Shown here: one piece after another, positions 45,883-57,571 of the stretch
How positions within the stretch are numbered: position 1 is the stretch's first letter
Layout of the letters: every line of letters begins with the position of its first letter
Origin: Deuterostichococcus epilithicus
Taxonomy: Eukaryota; Chlorophyta; Trebouxiophyceae; Prasiolales; Stichococcaceae
Length of the DNA: 64,000 bases
NCBI GenBank assembly: GCA_033439295.1
Contig: JAVTLE010000021.1
Coordinates: 2,542,009 to 2,606,008, forward strand
Direction of reading: 5' to 3'
The notes under the pieces: generated by a model
Database searches by the model: none
Told to the model about the DNA's origin: nothing
The model's input: only the letters and a program-made list of their open reading frames with translations
Translations under genes and position numbers: made by a program

Positions 45883-47505
45883 CAGCTGGCCCCAGCCCTG
45901 CCGCTCCCCCTCCTGCACACCGCTGCTGCGCAGCGAGCCGCTCCTACTGCCGCTGAACCCCTGAAAATAACCAGGTGTTGATTGCTATCGTCTATGCCAG
46001 CAATACATGCGGTCGCGACAGCATATGATCATTGCACAGCGGCCTTGTCAGGCGGGTGATACCTGGCTGGGGACGTCTTCATCTCCTCGCATGATTGGCC
46101 CTGTGCCACTCGCAATCTAATGATGTCCAGCTTCCACCTGCACATCGCACAGAGGAGACGGTCAGCAGTACACCAGAAAGCACCCAGCTTCAAGCCGACC
46201 CTGCATGACATCTGAGATCATGTATGGTGGGGCGGAGCTGCACGCAGCCAGAGGATTAGGCCCGCGGTGAGGAGCCCTCAAAATCAGCGTTTAATTGAAT
46301 TTGCAAACTGGCCACTTGGTGCGAAGCGACGCAAGTGCGTATCCGATAGCCGACTTGAAGGACAGCAAACAGCCGGATTGCTGCGAGCAGCCACCAGCAC
46401 AGGCTGTACGCGCGTTGATGAGGCCTCCTGATTACTGCAATCCCGCAGGAGGCCAGCCTCCCAGCTGTTGGCTGAGACAATGCGGTGAGACTGAGTGTCG
46501 GAGCTAATGCCGCAGGGCCACTTGAAAAGTTCAAACCGGCTGCATGTTTCCCAGCACCGCTGCAGACCCCGTTGCATACATCAAACCCTACCTATCCGAC
46601 ATGCGTTTGCCAAACCCAAATCACACGCGCCCCACCTCTCGGCCAGTGGACCCCCGTCACACCACAGAAAGCGTCACCCAGCGGCACCTCGTGCGGTTGC
46701 CACTCCCGCAGTGACTTCACCACTCAAAGCCTGAAGCTTGTGAATCGGGCAAGCCACTGCCCAGCGGAACACGCAGGATAAGTCCGCGTCAGCGCGTTGC
46801 TTCAGTCAGGCACGTGGTTCGGGAAAACGCACGCACCCGATTCCACAGCCGTCGCCGGGCGACCGTGGTCTGCTCGTCGTGTGCGCTTTGCTTAGACCTT
46901 GCGGACCTTGCACGGCGGCTGAGCCAGGCCAACTAAGCAACAACAGACAAGCGCACAATGGCCATGAACTTCTCCCGCGAAAAAGCCAGCTTCAGAACAT
47001 CTGAAGATCCTTCCCGCCAGTACTTGATGGCATGTCGTCGGTCTTCGATCGGGCGATCACCGGAATTGCAGTGCTCGTCTTGCCCGCGTAATTCACAAGA
47101 ACTGCAAGCGCGTCACAGGCTGGCTGCAAACGTCGTTGAAGGTGTCGCAAAATTTGTTCAGTGCGAAGTAGGATTGACGACGGGGCACAAGTCCACCACG
47201 GCAGCGGCCCCATTCAAGTCCATTCTGAAGTCCCTGGTGGACCCGAGCATTGAGCATACCTCATGAGGACCCTGTGCAGCCCGATCGGCTCTTGTCTAGC
47301 AGCATCAATAGAAACATACCACCGTGCAGGGTCCCTGCGCGCATGTCGAGTGAGGAGCTTTCCTGTTGGCCAACCCGTGACTCACATATGATTCCCGGTA
47401 CATCAATGAAGGACGCTGCATCTGATTCTTCACCTCGTGCTTATGCTCTCGCATCATCGTGCAGGAGCGTTTCACGGGGCGCCGGCCCAGCGGAAAAGCA
47501 GCCAA
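45883..47505. promoter_or_regulatory. Large divergent intergenic region upstream of LHCB7
   Basis: About 1.6 kb between the ATI-like start (minus) and the LHCB7 start (plus). It is one of the longest gene-free stretches in the window and less GC-rich than its neighbours. I find no conserved coding block. A short minus-strand frame at 46211-46029 could be a 5' non-coding or alternative exon. Confidence 0.5.
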
Positions 47506-49862
47506 ATGCAGACAGCAGCAACGATCTGTCGTCACAGCCGGTGGGTCAAGAGCTGTTCTAAGGCCGAAAACGCATGCCGTCAGGGTTTACGCGCCATGCT
47601 ATGGCCTGTGAGACTGTGCCACGCCCAGCGGTCATGCTCGCTGGAGTGCATCTGAACGCTGCCTGGCGTCTCGATTGCTGTTGCTGACAGTTTTTGTCGT
47701 CTGTGTAGGCTTTGGCGATGTCGCAGGCGTGCTGGTTCTTTCTGCCATACCCTTCCTTGCGGTGCAGGCGCTGGCTGAGAGCGACCTCGGCACAAAGCTC
47801 CAGGTACGACTGGATTGTTGGTTCTGCTGCTTTAATGCAGCTACCTGCATCCAGCGAATCCGGTGCGCCAGTAAAGCAAGGCCTCAATCGGCGCTATTGA
47901 CTCCGCAGGAAGATCTAGAGGCGTCTAAGCCGCAGCGAAAGAAGGAGGAGCAACAAAAGGCAGCGGTGGCCGCGCAGGCGCGGGCAGACAGGTGCTCATT
48001 GCGCCACATGTCGTGGATGCTGACCCTGCCGCACGGGTGCTTGACTCCTGCACAGCATCCGGCCGGCATCGCAGAGATCTGCCTGGGAAGCCACGCCTTG
48101 CCTGCAGCGCACCCACACCAGGGTCGGAGGATGCTGCTTGACAACCAAGCGTAGAGCTCGTCTCAGCGAAAGACCAGCGCAGGAGTCGACCCACATTGTG
48201 AGGACTCACGTCGCGCAGCCCGTGGTACGGGCCGGAGCGGCCGCGGTGGCTGGGGCCGCTGCCGTATGAGTACCCGCGCTGGCTGCCCGGCGAGGCGCCC
48301 GGCGACTACGCGTTCGACGTTGCCGCGCTGTCCGCGGAGGAGGTGCGCCGCTGGACCCGCGCGACGCCGAAGACTGTTGCTCCAGGATCAGGAGCTGCAT
48401 ACAACGGAAGATGCAGGGATCGCTCGCAGAAAGACAAGGGCTCCAGGGCCCCGCTCGCACCTGAGCTTGGAGCCGTTCTGGCAGGCATCAGAATGCTCAC
48501 GGTGAGCAGCTCCTGTGGCGGGCACAGGAAAACGCTGCTCCACAGACAGAGCCGCTGAGGTGTTGCGTCCGCGGCGCGCAGGGCAAGTTCGACAAGTACT
48601 TCGAGCTTGAGCTGCTGCATGCGCGGTGGGCAATGCTCGGCGCGCTCGGGGCAGTGCTTCCAGGTCAGCGGCTGCGCTTTGGATCAAGTTCACTGATGCC
48701 CATCGATGTCCTGCTGTTTGCCAAAGTACAGGTCGCCATCACGGCTTTGGGGCGGAATGAAGTGCCCACCAGGACTGCTGCCGATGGCCTGCCGCTGCAC
48801 ACCTCCAGATGCGCACGACACAAGCATCATGGGCCCGATTTCGCAGGTTTGACTCGGTTTCTTCACGCCGTCGCAGAGCTGCTGCAGTACAGCGGCGCCG
48901 CCGCATTCGTGGAGCCGGTGTGGTGGCGGGTGGGCGCCGTCAAGGCCTCTGGCGAGGACCTGAACTACCTGGGCGTTGCCGGCCTGCGTATCGCCGGCGG
49001 GCAGGGCATCCTCATCATCGCCGTCTGCCAGGTAACTGCATGGATGCACCGCCGTGGAAGGAAGGGCGCCCGGGGGGGGGGCACAGGGCTGTTGGTAGGC
49101 TGTCAGGAAGAAGAAGTGCTGTTGCTATGAACACGCTTGGCACAGCAGCTTGCTGGCAGGAGAGGGACACCAAGAGGAGGGCGGCGCCCGAAATGCTCTC
49201 ACGCCCGAGACGCTGGAGCGGCTGCTGCCCTTCCTGCTGAGCTGAAATTATGCGGTTCGACTCCAAATAGTACAAAAATCTGCAGGTGCTGCTCATGTTC
49301 GGTCCAGAGTACGCGCGCTCGTGCGGCATCGAGGCCCTCGAGCCGCTGGGAGTGTACCTGCCCGGCGACAAAAATTACCCAGGCGAGAAAACCTGACAGC
49401 CTTCAGCAGCAGCACTGAATCACTTGCCTGTCAACATCGCTTAGGCCCACTTGCACCTCTGAAGACTGGCAGCCACCATGGCAAAGCAGCAGTGGCCATG
49501 CCTGTGCGGCGACGGGGCCGCTGCCGGTTGCCGCAATCGAGTGTGCTACTGCCACACCCTGTGCTACGCTGCAGTACGCAGTCTCAATGGAATCAAGCCG
49601 TTCCATCATGCTGTCCGCAGGCGGCTGGGCGTTCGACCCTCTGGGGCTGGCCAACGACCCTGTGGTTGCGGAGGACCTGAAAGTCAAAGAGATCAAGCAC
49701 GGGCGCCTGGCGATGGTCGGCTGGGCAGGGTTCTTCGCGCAGGGCGCGGTCACCAAGGCAGGCCCCATCAGAAACCTGCTGGACTTTGCAACGGATCCCG
49801 GCAACAACATCGTCAGCCAGCTGCGGCACTTCAACGCGGCCCAGATCACCGACCTCAGCTGA
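47506..49862 (+). CDS. LHCB7: Light-harvesting chlorophyll a/b-binding protein LHCB7
   Basis: Eight exons (47506-47584, 47709-47803, 47909-47991, 48219-48375, 48582-48663, 48877-49031, 49286-49382, 49621-49862) give 329 residues. The N-terminus [20 protein letters not shown] fits a transit peptide. An unusual hydrophobic segment follows ([18 protein letters not shown]), then a charged linker. The LHC core begins [20 protein letters not shown]. It carries the first helix [20 protein letters not shown] and the third helix [20 protein letters not shown], each with the chlorophyll-ligating E...R pair. Diagnostic for LHCB7, not other LHCs, are [32 protein letters not shown] and [18 protein letters not shown]7 is a rare, weakly expressed photosystem II-type antenna protein of thylakoids. 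The last intron is GC-AG (donor GCGAGA at 49383), rebuilding the Gly of [12 protein letters not shown]. Confidence 0.92.
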
Positions 49863-50077
49863 GAGAGGGTGCTGCGGCGCCACCTGTGGAGGATATTGAG
49901 CGTGTACTTTGCGCTGTTATTTTTGTGTCTGGACGGGAAGCAGTCGAATCGACACGGTTTTGGGGGATGATATTTGATATTTGATTGACTCAAGACAAAA
50001 ACCAGGTTGTGAAAGCCTGCTGCTGTAGTCCAAATGCCTTCCCAGGCACGTTGAAACTGGCGCGATAACACATGTTT

Positions 50078-53000
50078 GGCGCCGTGCAGCAGGCGACCTG
50101 CTGTACATGCATACGTCCAGCCTCGCCGATTAACCTCCGTGTAAAGTCGAGCACAGAACCTCCGTATCTGAACAGGTATCGCTGCTGCCCTGGTGGTGTC
50201 CCAACGTGTAGTTCCCACAACGGAGTGAGCGCGTGAGCTGGATGTCAACTTTCCGTGTCAAAGAGTGGCCTGCACTGCGGCGCAGTGCACAGGCCGCAAA
50301 CGACTGCCGCCAGAGCCACGCAAACGCGGGTGACGCTGACGAGAGTTCAGCCTGCTGGCCGCTGGAACTTGCCGCGCCCAGTGGGCACCCGCAGGACTTC
50401 CTGCACGGCAGCGACCCGACACAACATGAGATCCTGCATACGACTGCTTGCTGATGCAAATGTGGCTGATATGATGTGTTGTGCGAGCCATTGCTGCTGT
50501 CACCTCTGTGATTGGACACAGCAGCAAAGCTGCAGCTGCGGCCGCGCGCTGTGCTGGGCCACTGCTGGGCGCGGCCTCTGGGTGTGATGGGCCTGCCGCC
50601 GTGTGAGGCGCCGCTGCGCCGACTGCCGGCCTGCTGCGCTGCCTGCGTCTCATCTGTTGCTTCGATGCCGCTGTGGCTGCGGTGGCAGTCTCCTCATCCT
50701 GAGCGCCGAGGAGCAGGAATTGCAGCACATATTCAGGCTGCATGAGAAGCGTTACAAATGGAGATCTTCATCAACACGAGTGTGACAGTATGCACGAGTA
50801 TGAGAGTCTGACAGGCTGACCAGCCTGAACGAAACATGCAATACCATATACATATATGAGTAATGCCCTGCCCATGTCATACTCGATATGTTCCAGCTTG
50901 TGCACAAAAAGCATGTGCGCTCAGCAATGGAAACTCACCTCGAGGAGGGCATGCATTGCCGCATCAGCGGCAGCCAGCTGGGCGGAAAAGGCATACTCCT
51001 GAGTTGTCGTGCCAGTGGCGGCAGCGGAGGCATCGGCGCTGCCGCCCAAGCCGCCGCCGACCCCGGCTTTGATGGCGCCCGGCTGCGGCATGCTGACGGC
51101 CCGCGAGACCTTGTCCACGTCAGCTTTTGTTATGGACAGGGTGAATCCGTCCAGCCTTGGCCGGACCACAGCCATGGTGGCTGCCCAATCGCACGCGCCT
51201 CCGGCTGACAGCGCCACTCGGCTGTCATGATGTTTGGCAGCCAGCGCCGCCAGCGCGATGCAGGCATCCTGGACCAGCACTGTCGCCAGCGCCACGCGCT
51301 CGCAGGTGCAGGCCTTGCCAGCGCAGCGGCAGGCTGGCACCGCACATAGTGCCGCCGTCAGGGCAGCCACCGCGCCCTGCTCTGCAATGACGCCGGCAGC
51401 GTCCGGCGAGGCGGCCGCCGCCAGGGCACCCAGGGCATTAAGGCCCAGGTTCGAGTGGGAGCTGTGCGTTATGGGGTCCGGCCACATGGAATCAAGGGCG
51501 CATGCCGCCAGCTCTGCGGCCAGCAGCGCGGCATCAGCAACCACGCCGGCGGCGGCTGCTTCCACCAGGGCAGCCGGGATGTAGCGCCTGCCGGCGGAGG
51601 AGTCTCTGTAGGCCGCTGCCATGCTTTGCGCCAGCGCGGCAAGGGCGCCGCATGCCGCATGCGCGGGGACGTGGTTTCCCTCAAAGGCAGCGCGCTGGGC
51701 GGCGCTGTTGCCCGCTTGTGTTGCTGCCTGGAGTGCGGCAATCTGCTGCTGCAGCCACGAGACCAGTGCCGTCAAGACACCCGAGCCCGCCAGAGCATCC
51801 AGGCTGCGGAGGCCTGCGGCGGTGGGGGCGGCCATGCCGGTGTCGCCGGCGCCCGAGCGGTTGACGAGGCGGCGGACAACGATGGCAACCGCCTCCAGCG
51901 AATACACATTGGCTACCCGCACGCAGCCTCGCACATCCTGCGGCGGCTCCGCCTCGCAATTGGGCTTTGGTGCTGGAGCCAGACATGTTGCGCGCATGAA
52001 GCGGGACATGCTGGCATCCTGCAGCCAGCCGTTGCACAGCCGGTGCACCGCCAGCAGCGTGCGGCAGTCGGACACCAGCGCCCGCGGAGCCTGCGTGTCG
52101 GCAAGGGTCCCAGTCTCGATGCTGACGTGCGCAGCGATGGCCAGGGTCGGCATCGCCGCCGCGAGCGCTATCCGACGGGAGCCTCTGGCGGCAGCTTACA
52201 GCGGCACGATGTTCGCCGCCCATGCCAGCGTCAAGTCGTGAAACTGGGCTCGGACAAGGGTGTTGGCAGCCTGCAGGACCCTCCGCAGGTGCCCCTCCCC
52301 AAACAGGGTGCCCATGCGCCGCACCCACAGCGCCGCCTGCTGTGCGCCCCGCGTTATTACACGCTGCAGCAGATTGGACAGCACCCTGACGGTGTTTCCA
52401 GCCGTCCCTGCCGGCAGCTCCGCCTCTGGCAGCAGCCGCGTCAGGGCGAGCAGGCAGTGGATGACCGCCCAGGCGTGGACTGGCGCCTCCACCCCGCTGA
52501 GCACAACGCGTGCAGGCTGCTCGCTGTCTGTGTCGCTCACTTGCGCCAGCCACCCGGCTAGGTTCAGTGCCGCGTCAACGAGGCTCAGGGTCAGCCCTCG
52601 TGACGTTGTACGAAGGGTGGCATGCTCCAGCACGCTTGACGCATTTGCCGCTTGCAGCAGTCGACTGGCATCGAGCGGGATCTTCCCATGCAGCGCCCAG
52701 TCCACTGCCGATGGCGCCGTCAGTACCGCCAGGAGGCTCACAAGATTGGGTTCGGTCGTCAGCCCCACGACGCCTTTGACCGCCTTCGTGCCGGTCCGCA
52801 GCATCACGAATGTCGTGCCGATGTTGTAACCGGTGGCCGGTCGCTGGGCATTTGCAGCAGCCAGCACGCCGGGAGTCACCGTGGCTTTCAAAAGCTTGCC
52901 GGCAGCGGCATCGAGCATTGGCAGCAGGATCGGCTCCGCTTGCGGGGCAAGAAGATTGGCAAACGCCGCAAGCGCTGCCGCGGCCACGCCTGTTGCTGGG

Positions 53001-54378
53001 TCGCCCAGCAGGGCTGCAGTCGTTGCGGCAACTGCCAGGCGCTCCTCTGGGTACTGCTGTTTCAGTGCCAGCCTGGTGACCAGCGCTTCCGCGAGTTGTA
53101 CTGACCGAGGCAGCCTGCAGTCCACAGCAGATGAAGCATGGTCTGTACTGGCGGGGGCAGCCTGCAGCCCACAGCACGCACAGCACAACACTGTACTTGT
53201 TAGTGTCTAGCACACAGCGCTGCTGCTCAACGAAACTATGCACTGCGATAACAGGCCATCTCAGAGGCGCTATCAGGTGACATATCTGCAAGCGGACGCA
53301 CTCTGGAGGATCAACCATGACGGCGATGGACAGCAGGTACCATGCCGGCAGTCCAAGGTACGATGGCGGTGCTGCGACCCAGTCAACGATAGTCTGCCGC
53401 AGCCGCTTGCCATCATCGCCATGCGTGAGCTCCTTGTGCTGAGAATCAATGACGCGTAGGCACCACCTCTTTGCCGCCTCAGCATCAAGGCCGGCAAGCG
53501 GTCCCAGGCTGCGGCTGCGGAGGACCTCCAACTGCAGGCCATTTTGTGCTGGTATAATCAACCTGTAGTGCTCTGTCATCAGTTTCTCTCACGGCCAACG
53601 AGAACTCAGCGAGGTGCGCACCATGCAATGCAGAGTTCCGACATGTCGTAAAGCTGAGCACTTGCCAGCATTGCGATCTAATCGGGTAAAGTGTCGCTTG
53701 CTGGCTCAGCCCAACAACCAGCAGGCTGAGCCTGTCTCGGCCCCGTGACTGGAACGAATTATCCTCAGGGACAGCGGTGGCGGTTGCGAGTTGCCCCGTC
53801 GAAATCTCCGCTGCACGCCTGACTCATACGCCGCTACTGAGTCAGGCCGTGGCCGTGTCGCTCCAAGTATTGCAGTAAAATAACGTGTCCAAGGCTACAG
53901 CGAACTTTTATTAATATTGGCATCAGAATGCCAAATATGTCGCGGAATATCTGGTGGGAGAAATTATCTCGGATTCGTGCACTTCCCAGCTGTCATTTTC
54001 TACGCACCATTGTCGCTAAATTAAGCTTTCCAAGCTCTGAGTCTGTCTGAAAGTCTCTGAGCCCCAACGAAATGCAGACAGCCAGGTTGATCTCGCCATA
54101 GAGTACCTGCCGTTGAAATGCCGCTCGGTCATTGCTCAGGTCCCAAATTTCTGTAGATTTGGGAATGACGGTGCGCATGCAGATGTACCATCGACAAGGT
54201 CTCGAACCTGCTGCGATGTTTGCACCTTGAGCGAGGTCCAGGCGACGCATGTGGAAGGTTGCGGTAGTAGCAACGTGGCTGTAGTGCAATAAGGCAGCAT
54301 GCCTCTGCAGAACGGTGGCAGCGTGCCCCAGGTTCCGGCGACCCAGCATGGCTCTCAAGCCTGGGCAAGGCATGTCAA
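50078..54378 (-). repeat. Arm B of a large inverted duplication
   Basis: Reverse-orientation counterpart of 17660-22103. Exons 50737-50504 and 50400-50347 have exactly the same lengths (234 and 54 nt) as their partners in arm A (21443-21676 and 21784-21837). Introns between them are also alignable by eye, including a run with ACTCTCATACTCGTGCATAC and GTCACACTCGTGTTGATGA. Confidence 0.85.
50347..53579 (-). pseudogene. ARM/HEAT-like protein with U-box-like C-terminus, copy B (in-frame stop)
   Basis: Paralogue of the arm A gene, same exon layout. A start ATG at 53579 opens MTEHYRLIIPAQ, then LRSRSLGPLAGLDAEAAK. The large exon (53114-50939) has a length that keeps frame throughout, unlike copy A, with ARM-like units (LAVAATTAALLGDPATGVAA and others). 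Exons 50737-50504 (ending LLLCPITE) and 50400-50347 (EVLRVPTGRGKFQRPAG, stop) close the gene. However TAA at 52198-52196 replaces the Cys codon of IVPLCGAARGS in copy A and would cut the protein about 300 codons into the exon. The same change creates the string GTAAGC, a good donor, so a new intron is an alternative explanation. Function unknown; the CPIT-E-V join suggests part of a U-box. Confidence 0.55.
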
Positions 54379-54499
54379 GTTGGATGCTCTGCTGACAGGG
54401 TGTCCAAACGAGTAACTAGGTATCCTGGAAGCGTTTGGGCATGACACTACAGCCACATGTTGCCTAGAATCCTCCTGCAGCCAGAGCACAGTGCCCCCA

Positions 54500-57400
54500 T
54501 CACCGCCCCTGCTTGGCGGTGCGCTCCTTCAGCGTGCAGATGCGGTTCAGCACGACGGCGCCCGGCGAGCTGTCCGGGTCCACGTGGAAGTAACCCAGCC
54601 GCTCCAGCTGGAACCTACATCCGCAGCAGCGGTCGACAGCGAGACCTCAGGCAAGCAAGACGCCGCATTCTGCACTCTAACATGCATGCGTGCCGCCTTC
54701 GACCTAAATGCTGTGTTTCGTCAGCCCGGGCAGGTGTGGCCGGACAACCCCGCAGATGAGCGCGGAGCTGTGCCTTCACCGGCAGATGAACACCCCTGAG
54801 AGGACGGGAAAGCGGCGACTTCGAACAGGAACACCACCACGGCATCGCGTGAGCCGTTCCCCTGCCTTCACTTATGCAGGGTGGCCATGCGCCGCACCGG
54901 TCTCCGGGGCGTGCATCCAAGAGCGGCGGGCTGGCGAGTGCGTCACGCACGACCTCCAGGCTGCCAGGGTTTAGGTCCGCCAGCCAGTCCTCGGCACCCG
55001 CGGGGTCCTCGCCGGCGAACAGCACGTCATACAGCCGCAGCTCCACGCGCGGCGGGTGCGACCCCGCCTCCGGCTCCGCCACCCAGTTCAGCACGCCCTG
55101 CGTCCCATAGAGGGCGGGCGCTGCTCGTTGCCGCAAGCCAGGCAGGGGCGGGGCGCGCCCTGGCACCTCTTGGAAGTGGTGACCAGGCAGCGCACAGCTG
55201 GACGAGTGGGTGACCGAAGGTGGAGCATGTGCCGCTGCCGGCATGCGGTTTGGGAACCTGAAGGCTGAGCAGATCGAAAAAATGCACACCTTTGGCGGCT
55301 TCTTCTTCTGGGCCCGGAACTCTGCATCGAACTCCGCTTCCAACTCGTTCACCGCCCCCGCCGCGTCCTTGCTGAAGCCCGTGCACTTGATCGGGTACGC
55401 ATACCTGCGTTCGGAGGCAGCCCGCAACACCTCATGAGCCTGCTGGAAAGGATGGAACTGGCAGCAGCAGCCCGGAGGCAGCACTGTGTGTCAATGATGA
55501 CTGACACCCCCGCCACCAACGACCATTATAGCCTCTCTGTCTGCATGTGTCAGGGGGCACCCGTTTTGCAGTACCTTCGAGTGCTACCACGGCATACTGC
55601 ATACGGCCCACAGGCTTGCAGGAGGACCCCTTGCAGCGTGCCAGCAGAAACTCGCAATCAATTTGCACGCACCGCAGCATGACGGACTTGCCAGGCGCCA
55701 GGCCATAAAAATCCTTCGAGTCCTGCTCCCGGAAGTCGTCGCGCTCAATGTAGACCACCCTCGAGAAGGGCACCTCGTACTCCTCCGTGCTGTCCCTCTG
55801 CTGCGGGTACCTCTGCGGTGCGCAGCGCGCTTCATGTCGGACTTTATGGCCATGTCGGGACTCTGCAGAGGTCCCGCAACAGCACCACGGCCAGCAAGAG
55901 CACGCCGCTGCATTGCTTCCCATGCAGATGCGTTGCTGGATGAGACTGTTTGCGTGTCACCAATTGCAAAGTCATCGCTATTGGCTCGCCACTGCGGTGG
56001 AGGGGGCAAGCTGGCAGGGCGGCACCTTAGCCTGCACCGTCTCCACATGGCCGGGCGGCAGGTTCGAGATCACGACCCGCAGCGGCCGCGCCACCGCCAG
56101 CGCGCGCGGCGCATGCGCCTCCAGGTCCGCCCGCACCTGGGGCGACGCATGCTCCGCAGGTGAATCTCACCAAGGCAGGGTTGAGTAGGTCCTACGGGTC
56201 ACTCGCAAGGCAGCGTCCCAGATGGATCGAAGCGGTGCCGGAGTCCCGGCCGCAGCTGCGGCGCGGCCTGAGGTGAGGAGAAGCCGGCCTGAGGGGTTCA
56301 CAGGGCATGCACAGACCGCGGCGCAGCCGCCGGCGTCTCCATGTGCGTTGGAGCCTGACAATGCGCAGACGCCGACCGCATGCGGCCATGCATTCAGGAA
56401 GAACAATCGGCAGCGCTATTCCTGGTCATGGACGGTGGCACGAGCAGCAGATTCGGAGCAAAACAATCAATACTCTTGGAAACCCATGGAGAAAATCTAA
56501 CAGTGAAGATGGCGCGCACATGGTGCTCCAGCTTGTGCAGGTGGATGACGTTGTCGGAGCGCGTCACGCCCATCTCCCTGCAGAAGTTGTTGATCGCCTG
56601 CAGCACGCACCCGCACATTGCCCCTTGCTTTCGACATTGCAGGTAGGGTGCTCCTCCAGCACCTTCAGCTGTTGCATCAGATCTGGGCAGACTATCGCTT
56701 CGCGGCGCGGCGGCGCGGCAGCAGCAAGACGCTCAGAGCGCAGTGCGGTGGCCGAGACAGAAGGATTGCACAGGACCCTCCTGGAGGTGAAGAGATCACG
56801 GATAAGACAGGGAATGGAGGTCAGCAGTATTAGGCGCCGCATGAGGCTGACCGTCGGCGTGATGCCACGGCGCCGCATGCCGGACAGCGTGAGCAGCCGC
56901 GGGTCGTCCCAGCCCGACACGTGGCCGCCCGTTACGAGCTGAGCCAGCTTGCGCTTGGACATGACCGCGTGCGTCATGTTGAGCCGCGAGTACTCCCACA
57001 CGAAGGGCTTGTACATGCCCAGCACCTGCGGCAGCGCAGGATTCCGGCGATTCGGCACGGCATGTTGGGCTAAGACTTGTTGAGCAGGAATAGCCACAAG
57101 GTTTTCTGCTGCAAGTATTCCTGCACGGGCCCTGCACCTGCGGTGACAGGCCCTTTCATAGGGTTGTGGCGCGGCACAGCTGTGGCGCGGCGCATCTGGG
57201 GTGAGATGTTGAGCAGCGACATCTCCACACAAAGGGTTTGTACATTCTCAGCAGCTGCTGCGGCACAGGGTTTGATAGGGTTTTGGTGAAGCAGATCAGG
57301 CTGAAAACCTGCGCCGAGCCGAGCTAAGTTTTGGAATCCGTTCTCAGCACTGTCCCTGAGGGCAGCTCTCACATCAACAGTTGCATTGCTTCCCCATCGA

Positions 57401-57537
57401 GCCTCTGCTTCCTCCAAAGCCAGGAATGGTCAGTAGCGCATCTTGTGCATCCCAGAACCGCGGCTCAAGAACACAAACATTGACTCAAACGTTGACTGCT
57501 GCACCTCAAGGAGCCAGTAGTAGGAGGCGCGGCGGGA

Positions 57538-57571
<34 letters not shown>

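Noticed and set aside
17660-54378. Inverted arms as ends of a large transposon or virus-like element
   Set aside because: The arms contain a spliced host-type gene and the interval holds ordinary algal genes. I see no transposase, integrase, polymerase or capsid gene and no target-site duplication.
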